This document shows positions 26,177 through 34,400 of a DNA stretch of 54,287 bases, piece by piece. Position numbers and translations under genes: made by a program. Source of the stretch: Bacillota bacterium (GTDB lineage: Bacteria > Bacillota > Sulfobacillia > JAJZYS01 > JAJYTV01); the NCBI GenBank assembly GCA_021793315.1, contig JAJYSZ010000011.1:1-54287 (forward strand), given 5' to 3'. The first letter of the stretch is position 1, and every line of letters starts with the position of its first letter. Under the pieces are notes generated by a model that worked only from the letters and a program-made list of their open reading frames with translations, ran no database searches and had not been told where the DNA came from.

Positions 26177-27066
26177 GGAGCTCCCGCCCCTCTCTGCAGG
26201 CGTGGGTTGAAGGCCCCTCGCAGGCTTTCGGTCAAGGCGAAGACAGACATGATCAGGGCGGCGAACAGGACGCCGGGCGGGATGATGAGCCACCAGTCGT
26301 TGTAGGAGGCATAGTTGACGCTCGTCGCAATCATCGTCGCCCAGTTCCACGGGGGGCCGAGTCCCACGCCGAGCGCCGTGGCCAGGGCGATGAAGAGGAC
26401 CGCGTTGGCGAACTGCGTGGCGAAACAGGCCGCGATGGTGTCGAAAGAGTTGGGCAAAATGTGCCGCGCGAGCACCTGACCCGCGGGCAGACCCTCGGCA
26501 CGCGCAGCTTCCACGTACGGCATCTCCCGGACGAGGATGACCCGCGCCCAGACGAGTCTGGCGGTCGCCGGCCAGAGCGTCAGGGCGACGATGCCCATCA
26601 AGGTGTAGACGTTTTGGCCGAGCAGGGACTGGACGATGATGATCGGAATGATCTGCGGGATGCTCAGAACCGCGTCGGCCGTGCGCATCAGAGGGCCTTC
26701 CAGCTGGCGGTTCAGAGCCGCCATGAGCCCGCCGCCGACCCCGAGCCCGGTTGCCGCGATCGCGGTGACGAATCCGGTGACGATGGGGAGGCGCCCGCCC
26801 AGCATGAGTTCCCAAAGGTTGTCCCGTCCCAGCGCGTCGGCGCCAAGCGGGTACCCGTGGCCCGGCGGCGCAAGCATCGCGGCCACGTTGTACGTGGCGG
26901 TGCGGCGCCAGACGACCGGGCCGCAGAACGAGAAGAGGATCAGGAAGAGAAGGAGGCCGGCACCAAGCCAGAAGTCGGGATGTCGGAGAAGGCGCCGCCA
27001 AGGCTTGCGGATGGCGGCTTCCATCGGATGCGCCTGCGGGCGATGTTCCGCGGCAAGCAACCTCAT
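26173..27066 (-). CDS. Oligopeptide ABC transporter permease (DppC/OppC type)
   Basis: This DppC-like permease of about 297 aa has an N-terminal cytoplasmic tail, one membrane helix (WLGAGLLLFLILFSFCGPVV), the periplasmic loop YPLGADALGRDNLWELMLGG (the G-T-D-x-x-G-R-D family motif), and five further helices. The coupling loop is EMPYVEAARAEGLPAGQVLA. GTG at 27069 and ATG at 27066 are both possible; GGAG lies close upstream. Here the permeases come first in the operon and the binding protein last, the reverse of the usual order, and no OppD/OppF is present. Confidence 0.9.
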   Translation of the reverse strand: MRLLAAEHRPQAHPMEAAIRKPWRRLLRHPDFWLGAGLLLFLILFSFCGPVVWRRTATYNVAAMLAPPGHGYPLGADALGRDNLWELMLGGRLPIVTGFVTAIAATGLGVGGGLMAALNRQLEGPLMRTADAVLSIPQIIPIIIVQSLLGQNVYTLMGIVALTLWPATARLVWARVILVREMPYVEAARAEGLPAGQVLARHILPNSFDTIAACFATQFANAVLFIALATALGVGLGPPWNWATMIATSVNYASYNDWWLIIPPGVLFAALIMSVFALTESLRGAFNPRLQRGAGAP

Positions 27067-27300
27067 CACTCCAGAAATACCGCATGAACACTAGCAAAGG
27101 AAACTTCTGCACGACTGATGGCAATCCTGTAGGCGCAGGCGGGAAAGGACCAGAATGGTCTCCTGGCGCGGCGCGGACGGCGCAACACGCGCAGTCGCCG
27201 CGGCAGCGAATCTTCAGAAGGCATGGACCGATTTAATGGCTGCCTTAGAACAGGTGTGTATCTTGTGTCCAGAGAGACGAACAAGGAGGTAATGGCCAGC

Positions 27301-28398
27301 ATGCGACCAAAGGTGCTGCTTTCCGTGCTAGGCGTTGCCGTGCTCAGTTCTTTGGCAACGCTCGGTGTCTCGTCGGTGCTCGGCACGGCGACGCACGTGC
27401 CGATCGTCACAGCACAGAGCAGCGATAGCGTGCCGATCACGACATCGACGATCCCCGACATGGTGGCCCAGACAAACCCTGCGGTCGTCCAGATCAATGC
27501 CATCCAGACGCAGACCGTCCAGCAGCCGATATTCGGCTTCGGCACCGCGCCGCAGTCCGGGAGTTCGTCGGTGCTCGGCAGCGGGTTCCTGATCTCCTCG
27601 AGCGGCGACATCGTGACGAACGACCACGTCGTCAATAACGCCCATGACATCACCGTCAGCGTGCTCGGCTACTCGACGCCCTTCAAGGCGCAGGTGGTCG
27701 GCACCGACTACAACCTCGACCTCGCGCTCCTTAAGATCACAGCGCCGAAGCCGCTCCCGTACCTCACCTTCGCGAACTCCTCGGGCATTCAGATCGGCCA
27801 GTTCGTCGTCGCGATCGGCATGCCGTACGGCCTCAGCCACACGGTGACGTCCGGCGTCGTGTCGGCGCTCGGCCGCCCGCTGCAGATCGGCAACCGCTCA
27901 TACCGGGACCTCCTGCAGACCGACGCGGCGATCAACCCCGGCAACTCGGGCGGACCGCTCCTGAACCTGCAGGGCCAGGTGGTCGGCGTGAACACGGCCG
28001 TGAGCACGCAGGGCCAGGGCATCGGCTTCGCCATCCCGGTCAACACCGTCACGCAGGCCTTGCCGTACCTCGAGCAGGGCAAGGCGGAGCCTGAACCTTG
28101 GCTTGGCGTGGCGGTCGAGGATGTGGCGACGGCGCAGTACATTCCGCAGGGATTCACCGGCAACAGCGGCGTTCTGGTCGACCAGGTGGTCTCCGGCAGC
28201 CCGGCCGCCAAGGCGGGCATGCAGGCCGGCGACGTGATCGAGGCCTTCAATGGCCAGCCGACCCCGACCACCGACAACCTGATCGAAGACGAGTACACTA
28301 CGAAGGTTGGTCAGACCGTCACGCTCAAGCTCTGGCACCAGGGCTCGACCGAGACCTTGCGGGTCGTGATGGGCAACATGCCGAACCAGGGGAGCTGA
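27301..28398 (+). CDS. HtrA/DegP-type membrane-anchored serine protease with PDZ domain
   Basis: A 365-aa envelope quality-control protease. One N-terminal membrane anchor (VLLSVLGVAVLSSLATLGVS) is followed by the trypsin-like domain with the catalytic triad H109 (VTNDHVV), D140 (LDLALLKI) and S216 (NPGNSGGPLL), then a PDZ domain from about residue 265 (PWLGVAVEDV ... AGMQAGDVIEAFNGQP). ATG at 27301 is preferred over 27292 because AAGGAGG ends only 2 bases before the latter and 11 before the former. A classical terminator follows. It is divergent from oppC. Confidence 0.93.
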   Translation: MRPKVLLSVLGVAVLSSLATLGVSSVLGTATHVPIVTAQSSDSVPITTSTIPDMVAQTNPAVVQINAIQTQTVQQPIFGFGTAPQSGSSSVLGSGFLISSSGDIVTNDHVVNNAHDITVSVLGYSTPFKAQVVGTDYNLDLALLKITAPKPLPYLTFANSSGIQIGQFVVAIGMPYGLSHTVTSGVVSALGRPLQIGNRSYRDLLQTDAAINPGNSGGPLLNLQGQVVGVNTAVSTQGQGIGFAIPVNTVTQALPYLEQGKAEPEPWLGVAVEDVATAQYIPQGFTGNSGVLVDQVVSGSPAAKAGMQAGDVIEAFNGQPTPTTDNLIEDEYTTKVGQTVTLKLWHQGSTETLRVVMGNMPNQGS

Positions 28399-28420
28399 TA
28401 GGGCTCCATCGGCTCTGGCG

Positions 28421-28452
28421 AGGCGGGCGCGCTGCAGGCGTGCCCGCCTTTT
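28421..28452 (+). terminator. Rho-independent terminator after the htrA-type gene
   Basis: A 12-bp stem AGGCGGGCGCGC / GCGTGCCCGCCT (one G-U pair) with a TGCAG loop is followed directly by TTTT, 22 bases past the stop. Confidence 0.9.
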
Positions 28453-28619
28453 CCATGGAACGCGGCCCATCTACGCATAATGGCGTCAGGGGCCTCAACC
28501 GCCGCGCCAGGGATTGCCGCGCCTTGGTGCGACCCCCGCGCAGGGTGCGGTCGGCCACGCGGCGAAAGCCTTCCAAAGTTCGCACGTTCAGATGTGCATG
28601 TGACAAGGAGCCATGATTC

Positions 28620-30623
28620 TTGCGTTCTGGACGTTTTTGGGCCATAGCGGCGGGCTTTGTCGCCGCTGCACTCGCCGCGGGCGGATGCGGTCTTGCGCAG
28701 CAGGCGGTAGGACCGGTCTCCGAGCCGTCGGCGACCATCCAGGCATCGCTCGCGCAGACCGTCTACACGGCGGTGGCCTTCGTCGGCCGCCACGGCGTGC
28801 TCGCGGGCTACGAGGAGACGCTCGGCGGGCAGGCGCCCGCGACGCAGCCTATGCAGACCTTGCCTGGCACGAGTGAGATCCTGCGCACGTCGGACGGGGG
28901 ACGCACCTGGCAAAAGACGTCGCTCGGCAACTGGCAGGTCACCGGGATCGACATGGCGACGGCCAGGATCGGCTACCTGACCGCCATGAACCTCAGCGGC
29001 GGGTACGCGGTGCTGCGCACGGAGGATGGGGGTCGCAGCTGGCGACGGGTGCTCCGGGCTCCCTTTCAGCCGACCATCGTGCGCGTCTTCGACCCCGCGA
29101 AGGTCCTCCTGCTCTCCAACGGGGAGTTCTGGTCCACGGCGGACGCTGGCCGGGAGTGGCACAGCGTCCGCCCCGACCTGCCCGGCATCGCCGCGGCCAG
29201 CTTCACGTCGCCCCTGGCCGGCTACGCCGTCGCGGGTGCGAGCATCTTCGCGACGCGCGACGGCGGTGTGCACTGGCAGAAGCAGTACGCCCTGCCGCAG
29301 GCTCTCGTGCTGCAGCTCGGGCCGGCCACCGGCGCGACGCTCGACGTGCCGTCCGGCGGGCGCGGCTGGGCATCGTTCACCCTTTCCGCCTGCTGGCCTG
29401 GCGGCTGTCCGAACGTCGTCCTGCACCAGGACCGCGTCGGGCGCTGGCGGATCGTGAGCGGCGAGGACGCCGGCCCTCTCGGCGGCGTCACGGCTTCCGA
29501 GGACCGGTTTCCCGGCGGGGCGCTGGCGCTCTGGAGCACCGGGCCGGAATCTGCCGTCTGGGACGGCGCCGGCGGTCTCTGGCAGACCGCCGATGGCGGG
29601 GCGACATGGCAGGAGATCGGTGCGCCGAAGGCCCACCAGCCAAGCCCGCCGTTCGTGGCGGTCAGCGGTGTGCGGCATGGCGACATCTGGGCCATCGGGC
29701 AGGATGCGTGGGGCGGCTACCTCCTGCACGACACAAAGACCGGCTGGCAGCAGGTGCGGCCTCAACCGTTCCCGGTCTCGGCCGTCGATTTCATCACGCC
29801 GGACGTGGGTTACGGCATCGGGCTCAGCTGGGACCCGCACGCCATCGTGGGCACGAAGGACGGCGGCCGCAGCTGGACGATGCTGAGCCAAGTCGGCGGC
29901 GGTCTGCCGATCGCCCTCGCCTTCGTCAGCCCCGAGCACGGCTACCTGGTGACGGCAGGTTCTGGAGGCACCCTGCTCGGGACTTCGAACGGGGGCAAGA
30001 CCTGGCAGGCGATCGCGACATTTACGGCCCCGCCAGCTTCCCTTGCCTTCCCCAGCGCCGTGGATGGCGCTGTGCTGCTGGAGACTGGCCCTGGCTGGCC
30101 GCTGCGGTTCTCCCTGCACGAGACAGCGGATGGCGGCCAGACCTGGCGTGCGGGGACCATCCCGGACGCTCTCACGGATACGCTTGCCACCAAGACCCCG
30201 ATCGTCGTGACCTCGGCGGCTGCCGCCTTGCCGAGTCCGACGGACGGCTACTTCCTGGCCCTCGTCGGCCATGAGCCGCAGCTTTGGCAGACGAAGGCGG
30301 GAACATGGCAGGCCCTCTCGGTGCCGCCCGGCGAGGCGGCTCGCGGCAGTGGCCCAGAACAGTACCAGGGCGGCGCGCTGTCGGCGACACCAGGGGGCGA
30401 CGTCTGGCTGGCCCTCCAGCCGGTCTGGGCCGGCGCGCCGGTGCGGGTCATGCGGCGCACAGGCACAGGGTGGCAGACCTATGACCTGCCGTTGCCCATC
30501 CACCTGAACCTGCCGGCGGGCAGCGAGGCGATCTCGGCCTTCGGCCCAGGCGAGGCCGTGCTCTTGACGAACCTCGGCCCGCTCGAGACGAGCGATGGCG
30601 GTCGCACCTGGCAGCGACCCTGA
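28620..30623 (+). CDS. Lipoprotein with nine Asp-box (BNR) repeats, beta-propeller
   Basis: A 667-aa secreted lipoprotein: signal peptide FWAIAAGFVAAALAAGGC with the lipobox Cys, then a body built from Asp-box hairpins S/T-x-D/N-x-G-x-x-W. I count nine: SDGGRTW, EDGGRSW, ADAGREW, RDGGVHW, ADGGATW, KDGGRSW, SNGGKTW, ADGGQTW, SDGGRTW. This is the sialidase/VPS10-type propeller seen in photosystem-assembly factor Ycf48-like and other extracellular proteins; the ligand is unknown. The TTG start is set by AAGGAG 9 bases upstream; an ATG 7 bases earlier is out of frame. Confidence 0.85.
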   Translation: MRSGRFWAIAAGFVAAALAAGGCGLAQQAVGPVSEPSATIQASLAQTVYTAVAFVGRHGVLAGYEETLGGQAPATQPMQTLPGTSEILRTSDGGRTWQKTSLGNWQVTGIDMATARIGYLTAMNLSGGYAVLRTEDGGRSWRRVLRAPFQPTIVRVFDPAKVLLLSNGEFWSTADAGREWHSVRPDLPGIAAASFTSPLAGYAVAGASIFATRDGGVHWQKQYALPQALVLQLGPATGATLDVPSGGRGWASFTLSACWPGGCPNVVLHQDRVGRWRIVSGEDAGPLGGVTASEDRFPGGALALWSTGPESAVWDGAGGLWQTADGGATWQEIGAPKAHQPSPPFVAVSGVRHGDIWAIGQDAWGGYLLHDTKTGWQQVRPQPFPVSAVDFITPDVGYGIGLSWDPHAIVGTKDGGRSWTMLSQVGGGLPIALAFVSPEHGYLVTAGSGGTLLGTSNGGKTWQAIATFTAPPASLAFPSAVDGAVLLETGPGWPLRFSLHETADGGQTWRAGTIPDALTDTLATKTPIVVTSAAAALPSPTDGYFLALVGHEPQLWQTKAGTWQALSVPPGEAARGSGPEQYQGGALSATPGGDVWLALQPVWAGAPVRVMRRTGTGWQTYDLPLPIHLNLPAGSEAISAFGPGEAVLLTNLGPLETSDGGRTWQRP

Positions 30624-30676
30624 GGCGCCTTGCCAAACGCCGGAGCGTGCGGCTTGGGAGCGAGCAGCAACAAAAG

Positions 30677-30707
30677 GCGGGGAGCCGTCCCTAGGGCGGC
30701 TCCCCGC
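30677..30707. terminator. Bidirectional terminator after the Asp-box lipoprotein gene
   Basis: Perfect 11-bp arms GCGGGGAGCCG / CGGCTCCCCGC enclose TCCCTAGGG. CAAAAG on the left gives a U-run for transcripts arriving on the - strand. Confidence 0.85.
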
Positions 30708-30720
30708 TGGCGGTCCTGAG

Positions 30721-31095
30721 CTACTTTCCGAGGGCCTTCGCGAGGGACACGATGCCAGGTTCGCCAAGACCCGTCGCGGCGTCCCAGCCGGGACCAGCGC
30801 TGTCATACCAGTTGTCGCCGGCCGTGATGTCACGCATGCCCTGCCCGTGCAGGCCGGCGTCGTAAGCGCCGGAAGCCGCGAACGGGGAGATGCCCCCCGC
30901 CGCCCCCAGCTGGAACTGCTGGTCCATCAGGCACAGCCGGGGGTCGTAAACTGCCCGGCCTTGCCCCAGGAGACGGAGATGTCGAAGCCGATGTTCGCGC
31001 CGGACGCCATCGACCCGGACTGCTCGACGTCAAGCGGGGTCTCGGAGCCGCCCTGGCCGGCAGGCCCTTCAAGCAGTGCTGTTCGCTTGCCGGAT
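30721..31095 (-). pseudogene. Remnant of an S53 (sedolisin/kumamolisin) acid protease with internal deletion
   Basis: Two pieces of an S53 peptidase lie in different frames. The first (up to about 31095, ending 30927) reads GSETPLDVEQSGSMASGANI, which keeps the catalytic Glu and Asp with the family spacing E-x-x-x-D. The second (30927-30721) reads GMRDITAGDNWYDSAGPGWD and AATGLGEPG, the calcium-site C-terminus of the family. About 200 residues in between, including the S-G-T-S catalytic Ser, are absent, and the propeptide is missing. The two join at a TGATG. It is a decayed gene wedged between a terminator and livF. Confidence 0.72.
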
Positions 31096-31809
31096 TCAGT
31101 GGCCGCCGACGCCGAAGTATGCCTGGCGCACGGCGTCATCGGCCTCGAGTTCCGCGACGCTGCCCGCGAAGGAGATCCGCCCGCCATCCAGCACGTAGGC
31201 CCGGTCGGCGATCTCGAGGAATTTGACGTTCTGCTCCGCGATCAGCATGGTCGGCCCGTTCTCGCGCAGATTCCTGAGTACCGCCACCACCTCGCCGACA
31301 AAGCGCGGCGACAGGCCGGCCGACGGTTCGTCCATCAGGAGAAGGCGTGGCGGCACGACGATCGCCTTGGCCACCCCGAGCATCTTGCGCTGCCCTCCGG
31401 AGAGGCTCGCGGCACTCGCCGCGTGCAGCCGGGCAAGGTCCGGGAAGGTCGCGTAGAGTTCCTCGATGCGGCGCCGCAGCTCGTGCCGCGGCAGGCCGAA
31501 GCCGCCCACCTGCAGGTTCTCGTCGATGCTCAGGTTCGGGAAGACACCGAGCTCGGTCATGTAGTGGATGCCGCGCTGGACCCGAAGATCCGGGCGCAGG
31601 CGCTCCATGTGCTGGCCGCCCAGCAGGATATCGCCCTTGAGCAGGGGCCGCAGGCCCATCAGGGTCTTCAGAAGGGTGGTCTTGCCGGCGCCGTTCGAGC
31701 CGAGCAGGACGGCCACCTCGCCTTGCGCTAGCTCGAGGTCGACACCCCAGAGCACCTGCAGTCTGCCGTAGGCCGCCTCGATGCCGCGCGCGGCGAAGAA
31801 GGGCTCCAT
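31096..31809 (-). CDS. livF: Branched-chain amino acid ABC transporter ATPase LivF
   Basis: A 237-aa ABC ATPase of the HAAT family: Walker A GSNGAGKTT, signature LSGGQRKM, Walker B LLLMDEPSAGLSP, and H-switch replaced by the usual IAEQNV segment. ATG at 31809 (MEPFFAARGIEAAYGRLQVL) matches the LivF N-terminus; an upstream in-frame extension lies inside livG and is discarded. It is the last gene of livJ-livH-livM-livG-livF, 4 bases after livG. Confidence 0.92.
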   Translation of the reverse strand: MEPFFAARGIEAAYGRLQVLWGVDLELAQGEVAVLLGSNGAGKTTLLKTLMGLRPLLKGDILLGGQHMERLRPDLRVQRGIHYMTELGVFPNLSIDENLQVGGFGLPRHELRRRIEELYATFPDLARLHAASAASLSGGQRKMLGVAKAIVVPPRLLLMDEPSAGLSPRFVGEVVAVLRNLRENGPTMLIAEQNVKFLEIADRAYVLDGGRISFAGSVAELEADDAVRQAYFGVGGH

Positions 31810-31813
31810 TGCA

Positions 31814-32521
31814 TCAGCCTCCAAGGAAGACCTCGACCACCTTCGGGTCCTTGGCCGCGGCCTCGAGTTTGCCGAAGAAGATTTCCGCGCCGGCATTCAT
31901 CACCACGACGTCGTCCGTGACCTTGGCGAGGAAGCCAAGCAGGTGCTCCACGACCAGCATCGTGATGCCCTCCTTGCGCAGGGCGTTCAGCTTCTCGGCG
32001 ACGAGATCGAGGTCCCCCGGGCTGAGACCGGCTCCGAGCTCGTCGACCAGAAGCAACTGGGGGTCGGTCGCGAGGGCGCGTCCGAGGTCGAGAAGCTTCT
32101 GCTGCGCGGTATTGAGCGAGCTCGCCTCGCGGTCCGCCAACTGGCCGAGGTCGAGAAAGCCCAGGATGTCGTCCGTCTTGCGCTGGCTGCGCCGGCTGTG
32201 GCCAAGGGCCACGTCGACATTCTGCCGTACCGTGAGCGAGCCGAACGGCTTGGGCACCTGGAAGGTGCGGTTGACGCCGAGGTGGCTGAGCTGGTGCGGC
32301 AGGCGCCCCGTCACGTCCTGGCCGCCAAGGCGCACCTTGCCGGCGGTCGGGGCGTAGATGCCCGAGATGATGTTGATGAGCGTCGTCTTGCCCGAGCCGT
32401 TCGGCCCCACGAGACCCAGGGCGCCTCCCTTGGGCACCTGCAGGTTCACGCCGCGCAGGGCCTGGAACCCGCCGAAGCTCTTCTCGACGCCTTCCACGAC
32501 CAGGAGAGCGTCAGAGGACAT
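31814..32521 (-). CDS. livG: Branched-chain amino acid ABC transporter ATPase LivG
   Basis: A 235-aa ABC ATPase with Walker A GPNGSGKTT, the LivG-specific segment GVNRTFQVPKPFGSLTVRQN and Walker B LLLVDELGAGLSP. The signature reads LNTAQQ instead of the LSYGQQ/LSGGQ form, and the Walker B continuation is D-E-L rather than D-E-P. It is somewhat shorter than most LivG proteins. GAGGAGGGG precedes the ATG. It overlaps the end of livM by 11 bases. Confidence 0.9.
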   Translation of the reverse strand: MSSDALLVVEGVEKSFGGFQALRGVNLQVPKGGALGLVGPNGSGKTTLINIISGIYAPTAGKVRLGGQDVTGRLPHQLSHLGVNRTFQVPKPFGSLTVRQNVDVALGHSRRSQRKTDDILGFLDLGQLADREASSLNTAQQKLLDLGRALATDPQLLLVDELGAGLSPGDLDLVAEKLNALRKEGITMLVVEHLLGFLAKVTDDVVVMNAGAEIFFGKLEAAAKDPKVVEVFLGG

Positions 32522-33431
32522 GGGTTCCCCTCCTCTTCAGGAGCGATGCGGCACCATCCGGCAGGAAGAGCACCAAGAGGATGATCAGAAGGCCGTAGAT
32601 CAGCTGGAAGTACTGCGGATCCGAGATGCCGATGGTGTTGTACATGCCGTAGAGCACCACCGTGCCGAACAGCGGGCCGAGCAAGGTGCCAGCGCCGCCG
32701 AACAGCGTGAAGACGATGGCGAAGATGCTGATCGAGAGCGAGAATACGGCGTCCGGATAGAAGACGGAGGTCTGCCAGGCAAAGGCGCCGCCCACGACGC
32801 CGGCGATCGCCGCCGAGATCATCCAGGCGAACGTGCGCTGGCGCACCACCGGTACGCCGGCCATGGCGGCCGACACCGGATCGTCGCGCATCGCCTGGAG
32901 CGCAGTGCCGAAGCGGGAGCGCCGGATGTACAGCACCACCGCCACCGTGAGCGCCAGGATCGCGACCATGACGTAATAGCTCAGGGTCGGGTTGAACTGC
33001 GAGACTAGCTGGATGCCGTACGGGCCGTAGGTGACGTTCTGCAGGGAGGGGTTGGAGACGATCAGGTAGACCGCCTGCGACGCCGCCAGGCTCGCGATGG
33101 CGAAGTAGGCGCCGGAGAGACGCAGCAGCGGCGAGAGCAGCAGGCCGAGCAGTACCGCGATGGCGCCGCCGCCCAGCAGCGCCAGGATGGGCGGCCAGCT
33201 TAGATGCAGCATCAGAAGCGACGCGCCGTAGGCGCCGATGCCGAAGAAGCCGACATAGCCGAACGGCAGGTAGCCCGTGAAGCCGTAGAGGATGTTCACG
33301 CCCTGGGACAGCGCGATGTAGACCATCATCTGAAAGAGCAGCGTCTCGTTGCTGTAGGCCTGAGGCGCCAGGACGAAGGCCACGACGACCACCACGACGA
33401 CGAGGGCGTCAACCCACCGCCGCCTAAGCAC
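32511..33431 (-). CDS. livM: Branched-chain amino acid ABC transporter permease LivM
   Basis: About nine membrane segments in 306 aa, with LivM-type motifs (ILYGFTGYLPFGYVGFFGIG, SGAYFAIASLAASQAVYL, SRFGTALQAMRDDPVSAAMA). The start is uncertain: GTG at 33431 overlaps the livH stop and has AGGTG close upstream, while a TTG 18 bases earlier lacks a site. The A-M-R-D-D/E-x-x-A loop is the ATPase-docking region. Confidence 0.9.
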   Translation of the reverse strand: MLRRRWVDALVVVVVVVAFVLAPQAYSNETLLFQMMVYIALSQGVNILYGFTGYLPFGYVGFFGIGAYGASLLMLHLSWPPILALLGGGAIAVLLGLLLSPLLRLSGAYFAIASLAASQAVYLIVSNPSLQNVTYGPYGIQLVSQFNPTLSYYVMVAILALTVAVVLYIRRSRFGTALQAMRDDPVSAAMAGVPVVRQRTFAWMISAAIAGVVGGAFAWQTSVFYPDAVFSLSISIFAIVFTLFGGAGTLLGPLFGTVVLYGMYNTIGISDPQYFQLIYGLLIILLVLFLPDGAASLLKRRGTHVL

Positions 33432-34296
33432 TGCGCACCTGCCGGCCAAAAAGGCCGCTCGGCTTGATGAGCAGGACGAGCAGCAGCAGCAGGTAGGGCA
33501 GCAGGGCGGACCAGGACGGCAGGTAGGTCTGCATCAGCATCAGGGCGATGCCGTAGATCAGACCGCCCGCCACGGTGCCCAAGGGGTTGCCGAGCGAGCC
33601 AAGGACGATGACGGCGAATGCCGTGACGGTGAGCCCGACGCCGAGGTCTGGTGTGATGCCGCCGAGCATGAACGGCGCAAGTGCCCCCGCCGCCGCCGCC
33701 AGCCCGAGTCCGATGGCAAAGGCGATGGCCGAGACCTTGTGCACGCTGATTCCGCTCACTTCGGCCTCTTCCCGGCTCGCCATCACCGCACGGGTCGAGT
33801 AGCCGATGCGCGTACGGTAGAGGTAGAGGTAGACGAGTAGCAGCGCCAGCAGGCTGACGAGGCCGCTGACCACCCAGACAGCCGGGAAGGGCTGGCCCAG
33901 GATGTTGATCGGCGCCTTGCCGAACACGGGCTCGTAGATCGACTGCGTGTTGTTGCCGAACTGCATCACCGCGAGGGCCTCGATGACCTGCGAGAGGCCG
34001 AAGAACAGCACGAGCGAGATCATCTCGGGGTCCTTCGTCGTGGCGATGCGGGGGACGAGAACGTAATAGAGGCCGATGCCCACCGCGAAGATCAGCACTG
34101 CGGCCAGCACGAGCGACCAGAGCGGGTGCAGGTGCCACGCGGAAAAGGCGGTGACCGCGGCGAAGCCGCCGATCATCACGAAGTCTCCGTGCGCCAGGTT
34201 CACCATGCGCAGGACGCCGAAGGTGAGGTTGAGGCCGAGGCCGATGAGGGCGTAGTAAAGGCCGAAGAGGACACCGGCGATCAGGGCGTAGAGCAT
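33424..34296 (-). CDS. livH: Branched-chain amino acid ABC transporter permease LivH
   Basis: A 290-aa integral membrane permease of the HAAT family. The N-terminus MLYALIAGVLFGLYYALIGL and LNLTFGVLRMVNLAHGDFVM are LivH hallmarks, and STRAVMASREEAEVSGISVH is the coupling loop. ATG at 34296 is chosen with AAGGAAGG upstream; an open extension through the preceding hairpin is ignored. It pairs with LivM. Confidence 0.93.
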   Translation of the reverse strand: MLYALIAGVLFGLYYALIGLGLNLTFGVLRMVNLAHGDFVMIGGFAAVTAFSAWHLHPLWSLVLAAVLIFAVGIGLYYVLVPRIATTKDPEMISLVLFFGLSQVIEALAVMQFGNNTQSIYEPVFGKAPINILGQPFPAVWVVSGLVSLLALLLVYLYLYRTRIGYSTRAVMASREEAEVSGISVHKVSAIAFAIGLGLAAAAGALAPFMLGGITPDLGVGLTVTAFAVIVLGSLGNPLGTVAGGLIYGIALMLMQTYLPSWSALLPYLLLLLVLLIKPSGLFGRQVRSA

Positions 34297-34327
34297 GGCT
34301 GCCTTCCTTTCGGCATCCGCCGGGGAT

Positions 34328-34367
34328 GATGCCGGCCGGCCCTCCCGGGGGCGGGCCGGCCGGCATC
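34328..34367 (-). terminator. Intercistronic hairpin between livJ and livH
   Basis: A 15-bp perfect stem GATGCCGGCCGGCCC / GGGCCGGCCGGCATC with a 10-base loop and no U-run lies after the binding-protein gene. Such hairpins usually give partial termination or stabilise the livJ message so that the binding protein exceeds the permease. Confidence 0.8.
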
Positions 34368-34400
34368 GCACTACAGCCGGACGGAATCAGCGATCGCGGG

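Noticed and set aside
25262-27124. A single 620-codon permease gene
   Set aside because: The N-terminal 300 codons are an out-of-frame shadow of the DppC-type gene; the DppB-type protein starts at 26176.
28613-28876. ATG-started 87-codon frame at the start of the Asp-box gene
   Set aside because: The ribosome site is only 2 bases from this ATG, while the overlapping TTG frame at 28620 gives a proper signal peptide and a 667-aa protein.
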